64,000 nt of DNA from CAYJAD01 sp964370675. Its GTDB lineage: Bacteria; Desulfobacterota; Desulfovibrionia; Desulfovibrionales; Desulfovibrionaceae. This document shows, one piece after another, positions 34,791 to 44,359 of this stretch (the first letter of the stretch is position 1; the number at the start of each line of letters is the position of its first letter). A model generated the notes under the pieces. That model made no database searches and was not told where the DNA came from. It saw nothing but the letters and a program-made list of their open reading frames with translations. The translations under genes were made by a program, and so were the position numbers. The stretch spans positions 1 to 64,000 of the forward strand of contig CAYJKC010000007.1 of NCBI GenBank assembly GCA_964370675.1. Reading direction: 5' to 3'.

Positions 34791-36092
34791 ATGCGTAAAA
34801 AGAAAGAAACTTCAGAAGAACTTCCCATTGCCGAAAGCATGCTTAGCCTAAGTGTTTTAAAAACAAAAAGCATGCATGAGCTAATGGAATTAGCAGAACA
34901 ATATAATCTTGATAATGCTAGCTCCATGCGCAAACAAGAATTAATTTTTTCTCTACTCCAATCGTGTTCATTGCAAAATGGCGCTATTTATGGTGATGGA
35001 GTATTAGAAATTTTACCTGATGGCTTTGGATTTTTGCGTTCGCCAACATGTAGCTATATGCCAGGTCCTGACGACATTTATGTATCACCCTCTCAAATTA
35101 GACGTTTTTCACTGCGTAAAGGTGATATTGTTGCAGGACAAATTAGACCGCCCAAGGAAGGGGAGCGTTATTTTGCCCTACTTAAAGTCACAGAAATTGG
35201 CTTTGAACCCCCTGAACAAGCAAAAAATTTAGTTCTTTTTGACAACTTAACTCCCATTTATCCCGACAAGCAACTCACCATGGAAAATGGTGAAAAAAGC
35301 TTTTCCAACCGTGTCATTGACTTAATGTCCCCCATAGGATGTGGTCAGCGTGGTCTTATTGTTGCTCCACCACGCACAGGCAAAACCATCTTATTACAAG
35401 CCATGGCAAATGCAATTAATGCTAACTTTCCAGATGTGTATCTTATTGTCCTACTTATTGATGAGCGTCCAGAAGAAGTTACTGATATGGAGCGCACAGT
35501 TAAACAAGCTGAGGTTATAAGCTCCACCTTTGATGAGCCACCGCATCGCCATGTGCAAGTATGTGAAATGGTACTTGAAAAAGCAAAACGCCTTGTGGAG
35601 CGCAAGCGTGATGTTGTTATATTACTTGATTCCATTACACGCTTGGGGCGCGCCTACAATGCGGTAACTCCACCTTCAGGGCGCGTGCTTTCTGGTGGAC
35701 TTGATGCCAATGCTCTACAAAGACCCAAACGCTTTTTTGGTGCAGCACGCAATATGGAAGAAGGTGGTAGCCTAACTATTATTGCATCTGCGCTCATAGA
35801 CACTGGTTCACGCATGGATGAAGTCATTTTTGAAGAATTTAAAGGCACTGGTAATATGGAAATTTATCTTGATCGCCATTTATCTGAAAAACGTGTTTTC
35901 CCAGCCATTGACATTAATCGCACCGGAACACGCAAAGAAGATCTCTTACTTGATGAAGAAGTACTAAATAGAGTTTGGATTTTGCGTAAGATTTTAGCAC
36001 CTATGTCTTCCATTGATAGCATGGAGTTCTTGCTAGATAAAATGCGTGGAACAAAGAGTAATAAAGATTTCTTAAATGCCATGGGCAGATAA
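34791..36092 (+). CDS. rho: Transcription termination factor Rho
   Basis: Hexameric RNA helicase that ends transcription. The 433-residue protein has the Rho N-domain (residues about 20-60), the cold-shock RNA-binding domain (about 63-135; DGFGFLRS), and the ATPase domain with Walker A APPRTGKT near residue 192, Walker B VVILLDSITR and the R-finger/Q-loop region. A start at 34740 is in frame but would add 17 residues unlike the family and has no close ribosome site. ATG 34791 (MRKKK) has TGGA 6 bases upstream. Confidence 0.93.
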   Translation: MRKKKETSEELPIAESMLSLSVLKTKSMHELMELAEQYNLDNASSMRKQELIFSLLQSCSLQNGAIYGDGVLEILPDGFGFLRSPTCSYMPGPDDIYVSPSQIRRFSLRKGDIVAGQIRPPKEGERYFALLKVTEIGFEPPEQAKNLVLFDNLTPIYPDKQLTMENGEKSFSNRVIDLMSPIGCGQRGLIVAPPRTGKTILLQAMANAINANFPDVYLIVLLIDERPEEVTDMERTVKQAEVISSTFDEPPHRHVQVCEMVLEKAKRLVERKRDVVILLDSITRLGRAYNAVTPPSGRVLSGGLDANALQRPKRFFGAARNMEEGGSLTIIASALIDTGSRMDEVIFEEFKGTGNMEIYLDRHLSEKRVFPAIDINRTGTRKEDLLLDEEVLNRVWILRKILAPMSSIDSMEFLLDKMRGTKSNKDFLNAMGR

Positions 36093-36110
36093 CAACCATT
36101 AAAAATATAC

Positions 36111-36159
36111 AAAAAAGTCACTTAACAGAGAAAATTACTTCTGTTAAGTGACTTTTTTT
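36111..36159. terminator. Bidirectional terminator between rho and the hemerythrin chemoreceptor
   Basis: A perfect 19-bp stem, 36111-36129 with 36140-36158 (core GTCACTTAACAG/CTGTTAAGTGAC), a 10-base loop, and A/T runs on both sides. Confidence 0.9.
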
Positions 36160-36204
36160 ATAAATTCTTAAATAGCTTTGCGATTAATCTGAAAACTTAG
36201 TTTA

Positions 36205-37893
36205 TTATTTATCTTGCACATATTGCACATATTGCCTATCAGTTCCCATGATATGCTTAATAAGCCAATCTTTTAAGAATTCTAACAAGTTAATACTTAA
36301 CACTGCACTGCCTCCACTGAGTTGTTCTTTAAATTCAACCAATTTTTTTACAAACTTACGGTGCACTTCTTTATGTGTTAATACGTCAGGATACTTTGAG
36401 CCACCAAAAATCTTTTCTTCATCACTAAAGTGGGTCACAGTATAATTTGCCAAATCGTCTAGCAATGCACCAAGAGCTTTATCGCTGGCATTATTTTGCA
36501 TAGCTTTGTAAAGTTCATTAATATAATTACAAAGCACCTTATGCTGGCTATCCACAATATCAATACCAAGGCTAAGTTCATCAGTCCAGACTATGAAGGT
36601 ATCAGCTGACGTTGCACCATCTAAATTGCCGCTATCAAGAGCGTGCACTATAATATCAATTTCATCAACACTGCTTGAAAAACTAACTAATGTATTCATA
36701 AAATTGCGCATATGCTCACCAGTGGTAGCAGAAACCTTTTGCACCCCATCTAAAGCCTCATTGACATGATGACTGGTGTCTGATTGGGCTTGCGCTGCTG
36801 CTGCAATATCGCTTAATTGGGCAGCAGTTTCATCCATACCACGAACAATATCTTGCATGAAAGTTCCAGCTTGAGTTGCTTTTTGTGCACTTTCAACAGT
36901 ATATTCCACAGCCTTGGCCACAGCTTCCATATTGCGATTGGTTTCTTCTTGTATGCTAAGCACAGCACCTTCTACTTCCTTGGTAGCAAGTATGGTTTTT
37001 TCAGCTAATTTTCTTACTTCATCAGCAACCACAGCAAAGCCGCGCCCAGCTTCACCAGCTCTTGCAGCCTCAATAGCAGCGTTAAGAGCAAGTAGGTTCG
37101 TTTGATCTGCAACATCATTAATGACACCCATGACTTTGCCAATATCAACCGTTTTTTCAACCAACACATTCATAGTATCACGAAGTCCAAGCACAGTTTC
37201 TTTTACAACCTCAATACCACCAACAGCTTCTTTAACATCATTAGCACCGACTAATGCATTTTGTCTTGATGTTTCAGCACCTTGTGAAGCAGACTGCACT
37301 TTTTGAGCCGACTCTTCTGTGTGCTGCACCATAAGCCCCATGGCATTATGAGTTTCACCAAGATTGGCAAGCTGCGACACCATGCCGGCATCAATCTCAC
37401 TAACAACCTGGGTAAATTCACGCACTCCACTAGTTAGTTTTCTGGTTACACTAGCAGCTTTATTAGCAATTTTTTGCATGTCTGCCATAGTTTTTTCCTG
37501 AATTTCTTTTTGCTCAGAGCTTTGATCTAGCGAGTTAAGCACCTCTTTATATTGTTGTTTTAATTCATCATACTGTTTTTGTAAGGCTTGATGCTGCTCA
37601 CTCCATTTAGCACTTACACTTACAATTTCCTTATAGACAGTGTTTGTTGCATGTTCATTAGTAGTGGAAAAATTTCCACTAATACCATTTTGCATTTGCT
37701 TTAATAAATCTAAAGTAACTTCATCTTGATTGCTGCTTTGTTTTGACAACAAAAATATACTTGTTGCGGCAATACCAATGCTGCATGCTAGCAATACATA
37801 GTCTATGGTGGGGCTAACATCTAACAAGACACCTACAATATTGAGCAAAACTAAAAGTAATATAACTGTGATACACCAAACACTAGCTTTCAT
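36205..37893 (-). CDS. Methyl-accepting chemotaxis protein with C-terminal hemerythrin domain
   Basis: A 562-residue chemoreceptor. Two membrane helices lie close together (about 6-25 and 32-52), so there is almost no periplasmic sensor. A long cytoplasmic coiled coil follows, with the MCP signalling tip (VADQTNLLALNAAIEAARAGE) near residue 270. The last 125 residues are a bacteriohemerythrin: WTDELSLGIDIVDSQH, HFSDEEKIF, HKEVHRKF and KHIMGTDRQY supply the usual five His and two acidic diiron ligands. DcrH of Desulfovibrio has this design and senses oxygen. GGAG lies 6 bases before ATG 37893; the in-frame TTG at 37908 is part of that site. Confidence 0.93.
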   Translation of the reverse strand: MKASVWCITVILLLVLLNIVGVLLDVSPTIDYVLLACSIGIAATSIFLLSKQSSNQDEVTLDLLKQMQNGISGNFSTTNEHATNTVYKEIVSVSAKWSEQHQALQKQYDELKQQYKEVLNSLDQSSEQKEIQEKTMADMQKIANKAASVTRKLTSGVREFTQVVSEIDAGMVSQLANLGETHNAMGLMVQHTEESAQKVQSASQGAETSRQNALVGANDVKEAVGGIEVVKETVLGLRDTMNVLVEKTVDIGKVMGVINDVADQTNLLALNAAIEAARAGEAGRGFAVVADEVRKLAEKTILATKEVEGAVLSIQEETNRNMEAVAKAVEYTVESAQKATQAGTFMQDIVRGMDETAAQLSDIAAAAQAQSDTSHHVNEALDGVQKVSATTGEHMRNFMNTLVSFSSSVDEIDIIVHALDSGNLDGATSADTFIVWTDELSLGIDIVDSQHKVLCNYINELYKAMQNNASDKALGALLDDLANYTVTHFSDEEKIFGGSKYPDVLTHKEVHRKFVKKLVEFKEQLSGGSAVLSINLLEFLKDWLIKHIMGTDRQYVQYVQDK

Positions 37894-38151
37894 AGCACAC
37901 TCCAACAATAAAGTATTTTTATCTACAATCGGAACAAGTATAAAAATAATTACACTTTATTTTATATTAATCAAGAATTTATTAATTCAAAGCGTTACAG
38001 CATTGATAGTAGAATAATTTCTAATTTATTGATATTGTGATATTATGCAAAGTTTTTTATTGACGCGCCATGATTTGTAACCTAAGCCTGTGTAATGAAT
38101 TTATGTTAACTAAAAATATATCAACCTTTTGTATAGAATAGGAAAGTAAGT

Positions 38152-38715
38152 ATGCATTCACTTGTGATTTCTTTTTTAGGCTGCGATTGCCCCGGTGTTG
38201 TGTCAGCTGTATCTACCTTATTTGAAGAGGCAAATTGTGATATTGTAGGGGTTTCACAAACCATATCCAATGGTGAATTTGCAGCAATTTTCACAGTGAT
38301 TGCGCCCAATGTACTAACTGTTGAAAATTTACATAGCTTTCTAGTAAAGGGGCTTGCGGCGCGTGATGTAGATTTGTCTGTTATAGTTCGCCCAGTAAAT
38401 GCTAAGGTGTGGGGTAAAAGTATACCATGTTCGCCCTTTGTAGTAACAGCTCACGGCCCAAATAGTGTAGGACTTATGGCAGCACTAGCTTCTGTTTTTG
38501 CAAATTATGGTGTTAACATAGAGCACCTTAAAGCCATTATGGATGAAGGCAAAGAAAATCAAGCCCTTTTTGTGTTTGAAGTAATGGTACCTGACACTGT
38601 TGACTTGTATAAATTGCGTGACAATTTACACAAACAAGGGCAAAAATTTTCCTTACAAATGAGTATACAACATAAGGATATTTTTGAAGCCATGCACCGT
38701 ATTGCACCCATGTAA
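38152..38715 (+). CDS. Double ACT-domain protein (GcvR-like)
   Basis: A 187-residue protein with two ACT domains (about 3-80 and 95-170): LGCDCPGVVSAVSTLF and, in the second, HGPNSVGLMAALASVFANYGVNIEHL. ACT domains bind amino acids. Glycine-cleavage repressor-type proteins and the small UPF0237 proteins share this pattern. It lies 21 bases before the UPF0210 gene, and that pairing is conserved in many bacteria and archaea. The ribosome site AGGA lies 8 bases upstream. Confidence 0.85.
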   Translation: MHSLVISFLGCDCPGVVSAVSTLFEEANCDIVGVSQTISNGEFAAIFTVIAPNVLTVENLHSFLVKGLAARDVDLSVIVRPVNAKVWGKSIPCSPFVVTAHGPNSVGLMAALASVFANYGVNIEHLKAIMDEGKENQALFVFEVMVPDTVDLYKLRDNLHKQGQKFSLQMSIQHKDIFEAMHRIAPM

Positions 38716-38736
38716 AAAAGGATATTGAGGTTATTT

Positions 38737-40119
38737 ATGCTTTCTGATCGTGAAATTACCAGTACATTAAATATGATGCGCCATGAGCATTTAGACATGC
38801 GTACAGTCACCTTAGGCATTAGCCTTTTTGACTGCCAAAGCCATGATATTTCAGTGTTTATATCTAATATTAAGAAAAAAATTGCACACCATGCTAAGCA
38901 TTTGGTGCAAATTTGTAATGAAGTTGGCGATAAATATGGCATTCCTGTAGTTAACAAGCGTATAAGTGTTAGCCCCATTGCCGTGGTAGGTGGTCCCTTT
39001 GATGCTTCATGCATGGTGAAAATTTGCCAAGCTTTAGACGAGGCAGCCAAAGAAGTTGGAGTTGACTTTTTAGGCGGCTATACAGCTCTGGTTGAAAAGG
39101 GATTTACCCGCGCAGATAGAGCCTTATTAGAATCTCTGCCCGAAGCTCTATCCAGTACAGATAGAGTTTGTTCTTCTATTAATGTAGCCTCTTCACGTTC
39201 AGGTATTAATATGGATGCTGTGGCACTTATGGGGCAACAAGTAGTAAATACTGCAAAGGCCACAGCAAGCCGTGATGGTATAGGTTGTGCTAAGTTAGTT
39301 ATATTTGCTAATATTCCGCAGGATGTACCTTTCATGGCAGGGGCATATCTTGGTGTTGGAGAACCAGACGTAGTTATTAACGTAGGAGTTTCTGGACCAG
39401 GCGTAGTCAAAAAAGCCATTAATCGCGCCTTAAATGCTGCACGTACCTCTGGAGAGCCTTTTACCCTACTTGATGCCGCTGATGTTATTAAGCGCACAGC
39501 TTTTAAAGTTACGCGCGTTGGTGAAATCATTGGCAAGGAAGTGTCTCGCCGCTTGCAAGTTCCCTTTGGTGTGGCAGATTTATCCCTAGCACCTACCCCA
39601 GCGGTGGGTGACTCAGTAGGAGAAATTTTTGAAAGCTTAGGTCTATCTCATATTGGAGCTCCCGGCAGTACGGCTGTACTTGCTATGCTTAATGATGCTG
39701 TAAAAAAAGGAGGAGCTTTTGCATCTTCTTCTGTGGGTGGTCTTTCCGGAGCCTTTATACCTGTATCAGAAGACGCAAGCATTGAAGCTGCCGCCAGTGC
39801 CGGACTTTTAACTTTAGAAAAGTTAGAGGCAATGACTTCAGTTTGTTCCGTAGGGCTTGATATGATAGCTATACCTGGAGATACACCACACAGCACCATT
39901 GCTGGTATTATAGCAGATGAAATGGCCATTGGCATGATTAACAATAAAACCACTGCTGTGCGCCTTATTCCTGTACCTGACAAAGGGGTTGGAGATGTGG
40001 TGAACTTTGGTGGTCTTTTGGGAAAGGCTGGCATTATGCCTGTTCCAAAGGGGAATGCGGCTGCATTTATAGCGCTTGGAGGTCGCATTCCAGCGCCTAT
40101 TCATAGCTTAAAAAATTAG
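38737..40119 (+). CDS. UPF0210 (PFL family, DUF711) protein
   Basis: A 460-residue protein closely resembling the UPF0210 family, with the conserved glycine-rich C-terminal region (GDTPHSTIAGIIADE, VNFGGLLGKAGIMPV). The family is related in fold to pyruvate formate-lyase-like barrels but its biochemical role is unknown. ATG 38737 with TGAGG 7 bases upstream is preferred over the earlier start. It is the usual partner of the ACT-domain protein before it. Confidence 0.88.
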   Translation: MLSDREITSTLNMMRHEHLDMRTVTLGISLFDCQSHDISVFISNIKKKIAHHAKHLVQICNEVGDKYGIPVVNKRISVSPIAVVGGPFDASCMVKICQALDEAAKEVGVDFLGGYTALVEKGFTRADRALLESLPEALSSTDRVCSSINVASSRSGINMDAVALMGQQVVNTAKATASRDGIGCAKLVIFANIPQDVPFMAGAYLGVGEPDVVINVGVSGPGVVKKAINRALNAARTSGEPFTLLDAADVIKRTAFKVTRVGEIIGKEVSRRLQVPFGVADLSLAPTPAVGDSVGEIFESLGLSHIGAPGSTAVLAMLNDAVKKGGAFASSSVGGLSGAFIPVSEDASIEAAASAGLLTLEKLEAMTSVCSVGLDMIAIPGDTPHSTIAGIIADEMAIGMINNKTTAVRLIPVPDKGVGDVVNFGGLLGKAGIMPVPKGNAAAFIALGGRIPAPIHSLKN

Positions 40120-40321
40120 CCCAATATGCTATAATGTGAGCTTAACTACTTACTTTAAACAAATTAATTTAAGTATTTCGCAGCTAAGATATAAGAATAT
40201 CCTTATACAAGTTAGGCTTGTTTATGTTAATGATGTTAGTAAATTCCATGGTTTATTTTTAAAAAGCATAGTATATTTAATAACATAAAATTTAATTTTA
40301 ACCTTAACACGAGAAATAGCA

Positions 40322-40924
40322 ATGAAAGTTCTTGATTTACGCACATTACCCTGCCCACAACCTGTAATTAAATGTCGCCAAACAATTACTGAAGACAATA
40401 TTTCGCATTTGCAGGTATTAGTAGACAATGACGCAGCAGTAGAAAATGTAAGCCGTTATCTTGGTCAACAAGGTTTTCTAGTAAAAAGCGAAAAACAAGG
40501 TCACGATTTTTGCATTACTGCCCAAAAAGACCCAACAACCCAGCTTGAGAAAACAGAACCCAAACAATACCTTGCGCCAAAAGATGCTGAGGATCAAAGC
40601 ATAGCTGTTTTCATTACCACACAAAGTCTAGGTCGTGGAGATGATGAGCTTGGTCACAAACTTATGGCAACTTTTTTAAACACCCTGCCTGAACTTGGTA
40701 AAAGCCTCTGGCGCATTATCTTATTAAATGGAGCAGTAAAACTTGCTGCACAAGAAGGTGATGCCTTAAAAAGCCTACAAGCCATTGAACAAACAGGCGT
40801 TAGCATCTTGGTGTGCGGCACTTGTCTTGCTCACTATAGCCTTGAAAAACAAGTAGGCGAAACATCAAACATGCTTGATATTGTCACCAGCTTGCATATG
40901 GCAGACAAGGTCATTCGCCCATAA
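40322..40924 (+). CDS. yedF: YedF-like selenium-metabolism protein (TusA plus DsrE domains)
   Basis: A 200-residue cytoplasmic fusion. Residues 1-72 are a TusA/SirA domain with the CPxP motif (LPCPQPVIKC). Residues about 95-198 are a DsrE-like domain (FITTQSLGRGDDELG, ILLNGAVKL, VCGTCLAHYSL). This domain pair defines the YedF family, which tracks selenium metabolism (selD) across genomes. The 40120-40321 gap before it holds a 6-bp inverted repeat (TATAAG/CTTATA near 40195) but no gene and no strong promoter. Confidence 0.85.
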   Translation: MKVLDLRTLPCPQPVIKCRQTITEDNISHLQVLVDNDAAVENVSRYLGQQGFLVKSEKQGHDFCITAQKDPTTQLEKTEPKQYLAPKDAEDQSIAVFITTQSLGRGDDELGHKLMATFLNTLPELGKSLWRIILLNGAVKLAAQEGDALKSLQAIEQTGVSILVCGTCLAHYSLEKQVGETSNMLDIVTSLHMADKVIRP

Positions 40925-40988
40925 AAAACTTTGTTACTATGCTTTTATCAAATACACAAAATTATGCAAACATGGTATATGATTTACA

Positions 40989-41726
40989 TTAATCAAGAAC
41001 ACGTTCTTTAATAGTTGTAGTGTTAGGTGTTGTGCTTTCCGGAGGTGTAGTAACTGGTTTTAAACCAGGCACTACATCTTCCACGGGTGAGGATGTTTTT
41101 ACCAAACTATCTCGCATATAAAGACGCCCTACAACACCTAAATCATCATACACTGCCACAACGTTACCACGCAACATACCAGTTGCAGGAGGATTTGAGA
41201 TAACCACATAATAAATTCGAGGAATAGCCCCACGTGTTCGCAATAACTTACCAGCCACAATCCAGTCGTCCAGCCCATCACCATTCCAATCTGTTATGGC
41301 AACCATATCCACATCCACTCGGCGCTCAATCCTAGCATTTATGGTGCGCTTTTTTGTAGTGGGGGTATTGATGCTTACAATGCTAAAACCAGCTTTGCGC
41401 ATTTGCGCACTGTTATTTTTGGAATCATTGCGCACAATTTGTGCAAAAGAAAGATGACGATTATTACTAACTTCATCGCCAAAAACAAAATCTGAAGCAA
41501 GACGCTCATAAAGTGCATGTCCATAATCATTAGTAAAATTCGGTAACATAGTTGGATAATAATTACGAGAACTATCTAAAATATCGCGAGCAATCATCTC
41601 GTTTGGCAAACGATCTGCCATAAGCTTAAATTGATGAGCTTGTATGACATCCACTTGCCTGCCTGTGCATCCTGCCAAACACGCACAAAAACAAAGCAAC
41701 AACCATGTATGACGAATAAAATACAT
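40989..41726 (-). CDS. Predicted lipoprotein with a calcium-loop-like motif
   Basis: A 245-residue protein with a lipobox LAGC (Cys about 20). No family recognised. Near residue 145 the sequence AITDWNGDGLDDWIVAG matches the FG-GAP/dockerin-type calcium-binding loop (D-x-N-x-D-G-x-x-D). The C-terminus is rich in Pro and Thr. It is a single gene convergent with yedF, and the ribosome site is GTGGA. A periplasmic or outer-membrane-anchored role is likely. Confidence 0.65.
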   Translation of the reverse strand: MYFIRHTWLLLCFCACLAGCTGRQVDVIQAHQFKLMADRLPNEMIARDILDSSRNYYPTMLPNFTNDYGHALYERLASDFVFGDEVSNNRHLSFAQIVRNDSKNNSAQMRKAGFSIVSINTPTTKKRTINARIERRVDVDMVAITDWNGDGLDDWIVAGKLLRTRGAIPRIYYVVISNPPATGMLRGNVVAVYDDLGVVGRLYMRDSLVKTSSPVEDVVPGLKPVTTPPESTTPNTTTIKERVLD

Positions 41727-41881
41727 AAATATCCACGCGCTTAAGGTTCAAAGGAATATAAGAAAAAGAAACATATTAATATGACTTGGTCAAGGGCTTT
41801 GTATTAAATTTGTTTTTTAAGTGTTTTAGTCACGGCTTGTAATTTACAAGGTGATATTATCACTTTATGGAATTTATAATA

Positions 41882-41921
41882 CAAAAAAAAAGCCGCAAAG
41901 ATAAAATATCTTCACGGCTTT
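41882..41921 (-). terminator. Terminator of the 2-oxoacid oxidoreductase operon
   Basis: AAAGCCG (41889-41895) pairs with CGGCTTT (41915-41921) and AAGAT with ATCTT inside, separated by a CA/CA mismatch. Read on the reverse strand, eight or more T follow. It lies about 15 bases after the last gene of the operon. Confidence 0.82.
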
Positions 41922-41935
41922 AATCATGCATCTTT

Positions 41936-42478
41936 TTAATTATAACTATATCCAGCCTCAAGAGCCTTAGCATTGGCCGGAATTAATTTAGCATAGTGAC
42001 TAGAAACCGTACGATGTAAAGCCTCTTGCACCACTTCTAAGGGTAAAGCGCTAGTAGCTTTAATCCAAGCCCCAAGTGCTACCATATTTGCCATCTTAAC
42101 CGAACCAAGTTCATGAGCAATGTCATTTACTGGAATACATACACTTTTCTTGTTGGTATCCAAGGCTGTATTCACATCTATGAGTGAGCTATTAACAATT
42201 TGCACCCCATCTTGAGCAAGGCGTGGTTGAAATTTATCCAGTGAGGGTAAATTCAAAATTATAGTAGATTTTGGCTCGCGCACCAAGGGTGAACCCACAG
42301 GATATTCATCCAAAACCACGGTGCAATTGGCGGTACCTCCGCGCATCTCTGCTCCGTATACAGGAATAAAAGTCACATTTAAACCATACTCCATGCCGGC
42401 TTGCGCAAGTAAATTGCCAATAAGCATAACACCTTGCCCACCAAATCCTGCCATAATAACATCATGATATTTAGACAT
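41936..42478 (-). CDS. 2-oxoacid:ferredoxin oxidoreductase, gamma subunit
   Basis: A 180-residue subunit with the family start MAGFGGQGVMLIG and FIPVYGAEMRGGTANC, matching the gamma domain of 2-oxoacid:acceptor oxidoreductases. ATG 42478 (MSKYHD) has GAGGTGG upstream. The gene overlaps the beta subunit by 8 bases. Last gene of the four-gene operon. Confidence 0.9.
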   Translation of the reverse strand: MSKYHDVIMAGFGGQGVMLIGNLLAQAGMEYGLNVTFIPVYGAEMRGGTANCTVVLDEYPVGSPLVREPKSTIILNLPSLDKFQPRLAQDGVQIVNSSLIDVNTALDTNKKSVCIPVNDIAHELGSVKMANMVALGAWIKATSALPLEVVQEALHRTVSSHYAKLIPANAKALEAGYSYN

Positions 42479-43256
42479 TGTTACCACCTCTTGCATCCTT
42501 AAACACGCCTAAGGGGAATACAGGAATCATCTCTGAGGCAATACGTTCATTAGCAGCAACTGCATCCATACGCCAATTGGTAGGGCAGCCACATAAAAGC
42601 TCTACAAAGCTATATCCTAGTTCGGCTTTTTGTATTTCAAAGGCTATGCGTATGGCTTTTTTGGCAGCGCGAATATTTTTTACAGAGTTAAGGGCGCAAC
42701 GCTCAGCATAAACTACGCCATCTAGTTGAGCCATAATTTCTGTCATATGTATGGGACCACCTTCTGTTTTCATATTACGTCCGGCTGGGCTGGTGGTTGT
42801 TTTTTGACCTAATAATGTGGTTGGTGCAAGCTGACCGCCGGTCATGCCATATACAGTATTATTTACAAAAAAAGCTGATAAACGTTCTCCACGATTAGCA
42901 GAATGAATAGCCTCGGCTATACCAATGGAACCCATATCACCATCACCTTGATAGGCAAAAACAATACGATCAGGGCGCGCACGCTTAACACCAGTAGCCA
43001 CAGCAGATGCACGACCATGCGGAGCTTCAATACAATCTAATTCCATATAGTTATAAATAAAAGCTGAACACCCCACCGATGGCACAAGAATAGTTTGGCC
43101 AGCCAAATCCATCTCATGTAAAACTTCAGTTATAAGCCTATGCGCAATACCATGATGACAACCGGGGCAATAATGGGTTTGCACATCAGATTGCACTGGG
43201 TTTGTATCAAAAACAAGCTCTTCGTCTATATTGGGTATAAGAGGATTTTTTGTCAT
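42471..43256 (-). CDS. 2-oxoacid:ferredoxin oxidoreductase, beta (TPP-binding) subunit
   Basis: A 261-residue subunit that binds thiamine pyrophosphate and magnesium: HYCPGCHHGIAHRL, GCSAF, PHGRASAVATGVK, and the TPP motif QGDGDMGSIG...NNTVYGMTGGQ. The active site decarboxylates the 2-oxoacid. GGGAG lies 7 bases before ATG 43256, which overlaps the alpha-subunit stop by one base. Confidence 0.93.
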   Translation of the reverse strand: MTKNPLIPNIDEELVFDTNPVQSDVQTHYCPGCHHGIAHRLITEVLHEMDLAGQTILVPSVGCSAFIYNYMELDCIEAPHGRASAVATGVKRARPDRIVFAYQGDGDMGSIGIAEAIHSANRGERLSAFFVNNTVYGMTGGQLAPTTLLGQKTTTSPAGRNMKTEGGPIHMTEIMAQLDGVVYAERCALNSVKNIRAAKKAIRIAFEIQKAELGYSFVELLCGCPTNWRMDAVAANERIASEMIPVFPLGVFKDARGGNNV

Positions 43257-44359
43257 TATTTTGCTCCCAAACATTCTTTAATGGGTTCTAGAAGTGTATC
43301 TGCACCAATAAATAAACCTGGCATTACACCGTACCAATCTACTTTTGCTTGTGTACTGCTTAAAGCTAGGCGAACATCTTCAACCATTTGTCCGAGATTT
43401 TGCTCAATAACTAAGAACTTTTTGCCTTTAGCTGCTAAAGATTGTAAATCAGCTTGAGGGAATGGATAAAGTGTAACGGGGCGTACTAAGCCAAGCTTAT
43501 GCCCTTGTTCACGTAAAGTGCGCACAGCACTTTGGGCTATACGCCCAATGGAGCCAAAGGCTACAATGATAAGCTCTGCATCATCACAATCAGTACAAAT
43601 GGCGCGCGCTTCTGCCTGCATGGCAAGATATTTTTCTTGCAAAAGCTTATTACGTGCTGCCAATGCACCTTCTGCCAAGTAAACTGATTTAAGCAAACGA
43701 ACTTTCTTATCATCTCTACTAGCATAGCCCTCCACCCGCCACGGAGCAGATAAAGCTTTAAACCCTTCAACGCCTATGGCATCTTCAGGAATTTTACGCA
43801 AAACAGGTTCTTTAATTTGCCCCACAATGGCATCACCTAAAACCATAACTGGATTAAGGTATTGAAAGGCAATTCTAAATGCATCAAACATCATGTCATA
43901 GCATTCTTGAGCTGTGGCTGGGGCTAAAACGCAGCACCTATAATCGCCATGTCCGCCACCTTTAACAGCTTGAAAATAGTCTCCTTGCGATGGGCCTATA
44001 TCACCAAGCCCAGGTCCGCCACGCGACATATTAACAATGACACCAGGGATATGACTACCTGCCATATAGGAAATACCCTCTTGCATGAGAGAAATGCCAC
44101 AACTGGAAGAAGAAGTCATGGCAGCAGTGCCACAAGAGCCTGCCCCAAGCACCATATTTATCGAGCCAATTTCACTTTCGGCTTGTACAAAGCTTCCACC
44201 ACACTCTGGTAAAAGCTTAGAAAGTGTTTCCGGAACTTCATTTTGAGGGGTAATGGGATAACCAAAATAACAGCGACAACCTGCATCTATGGCTCCAAAT
44301 GAAATAGCTTCATTACCTTTAATTAGTATACGTTCGTCTTTAATTTTTTGGGTGCTCAT
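43256..44359 (-). CDS. vorB: 2-oxoacid:ferredoxin oxidoreductase, alpha subunit (VorB/KorA type)
   Basis: A 367-residue subunit with the pyrimidine-binding region GYPITPQNEVPE, QAESEIGSINMVLGA and the CoA-binding C-terminal domain (IVAFGSIGRIAQSAVR, RPVTLYPFP). Together with the ferredoxin, beta and gamma genes it makes a delta-alpha-beta-gamma enzyme that converts a 2-oxoacid and CoA to acyl-CoA with reduced ferredoxin. Substrate (2-oxoglutarate or branched-chain 2-oxoacids) cannot be told from sequence alone. Confidence 0.9.
   Translation of the reverse strand: MSTQKIKDERILIKGNEAISFGAIDAGCRCYFGYPITPQNEVPETLSKLLPECGGSFVQAESEIGSINMVLGAGSCGTAAMTSSSSCGISLMQEGISYMAGSHIPGVIVNMSRGGPGLGDIGPSQGDYFQAVKGGGHGDYRCCVLAPATAQECYDMMFDAFRIAFQYLNPVMVLGDAIVGQIKEPVLRKIPEDAIGVEGFKALSAPWRVEGYASRDDKKVRLLKSVYLAEGALAARNKLLQEKYLAMQAEARAICTDCDDAELIIVAFGSIGRIAQSAVRTLREQGHKLGLVRPVTLYPFPQADLQSLAAKGKKFLVIEQNLGQMVEDVRLALSSTQAKVDWYGVMPGLFIGADTLLEPIKECLGAK

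Noticed and set aside
37925..37959. Flagellar sigma-28 promoter before the hemerythrin chemoreceptor
   Set aside because: TAAAGTGT and CCGATTGT are present on the reverse strand, but 19 bases apart instead of about 11-12.
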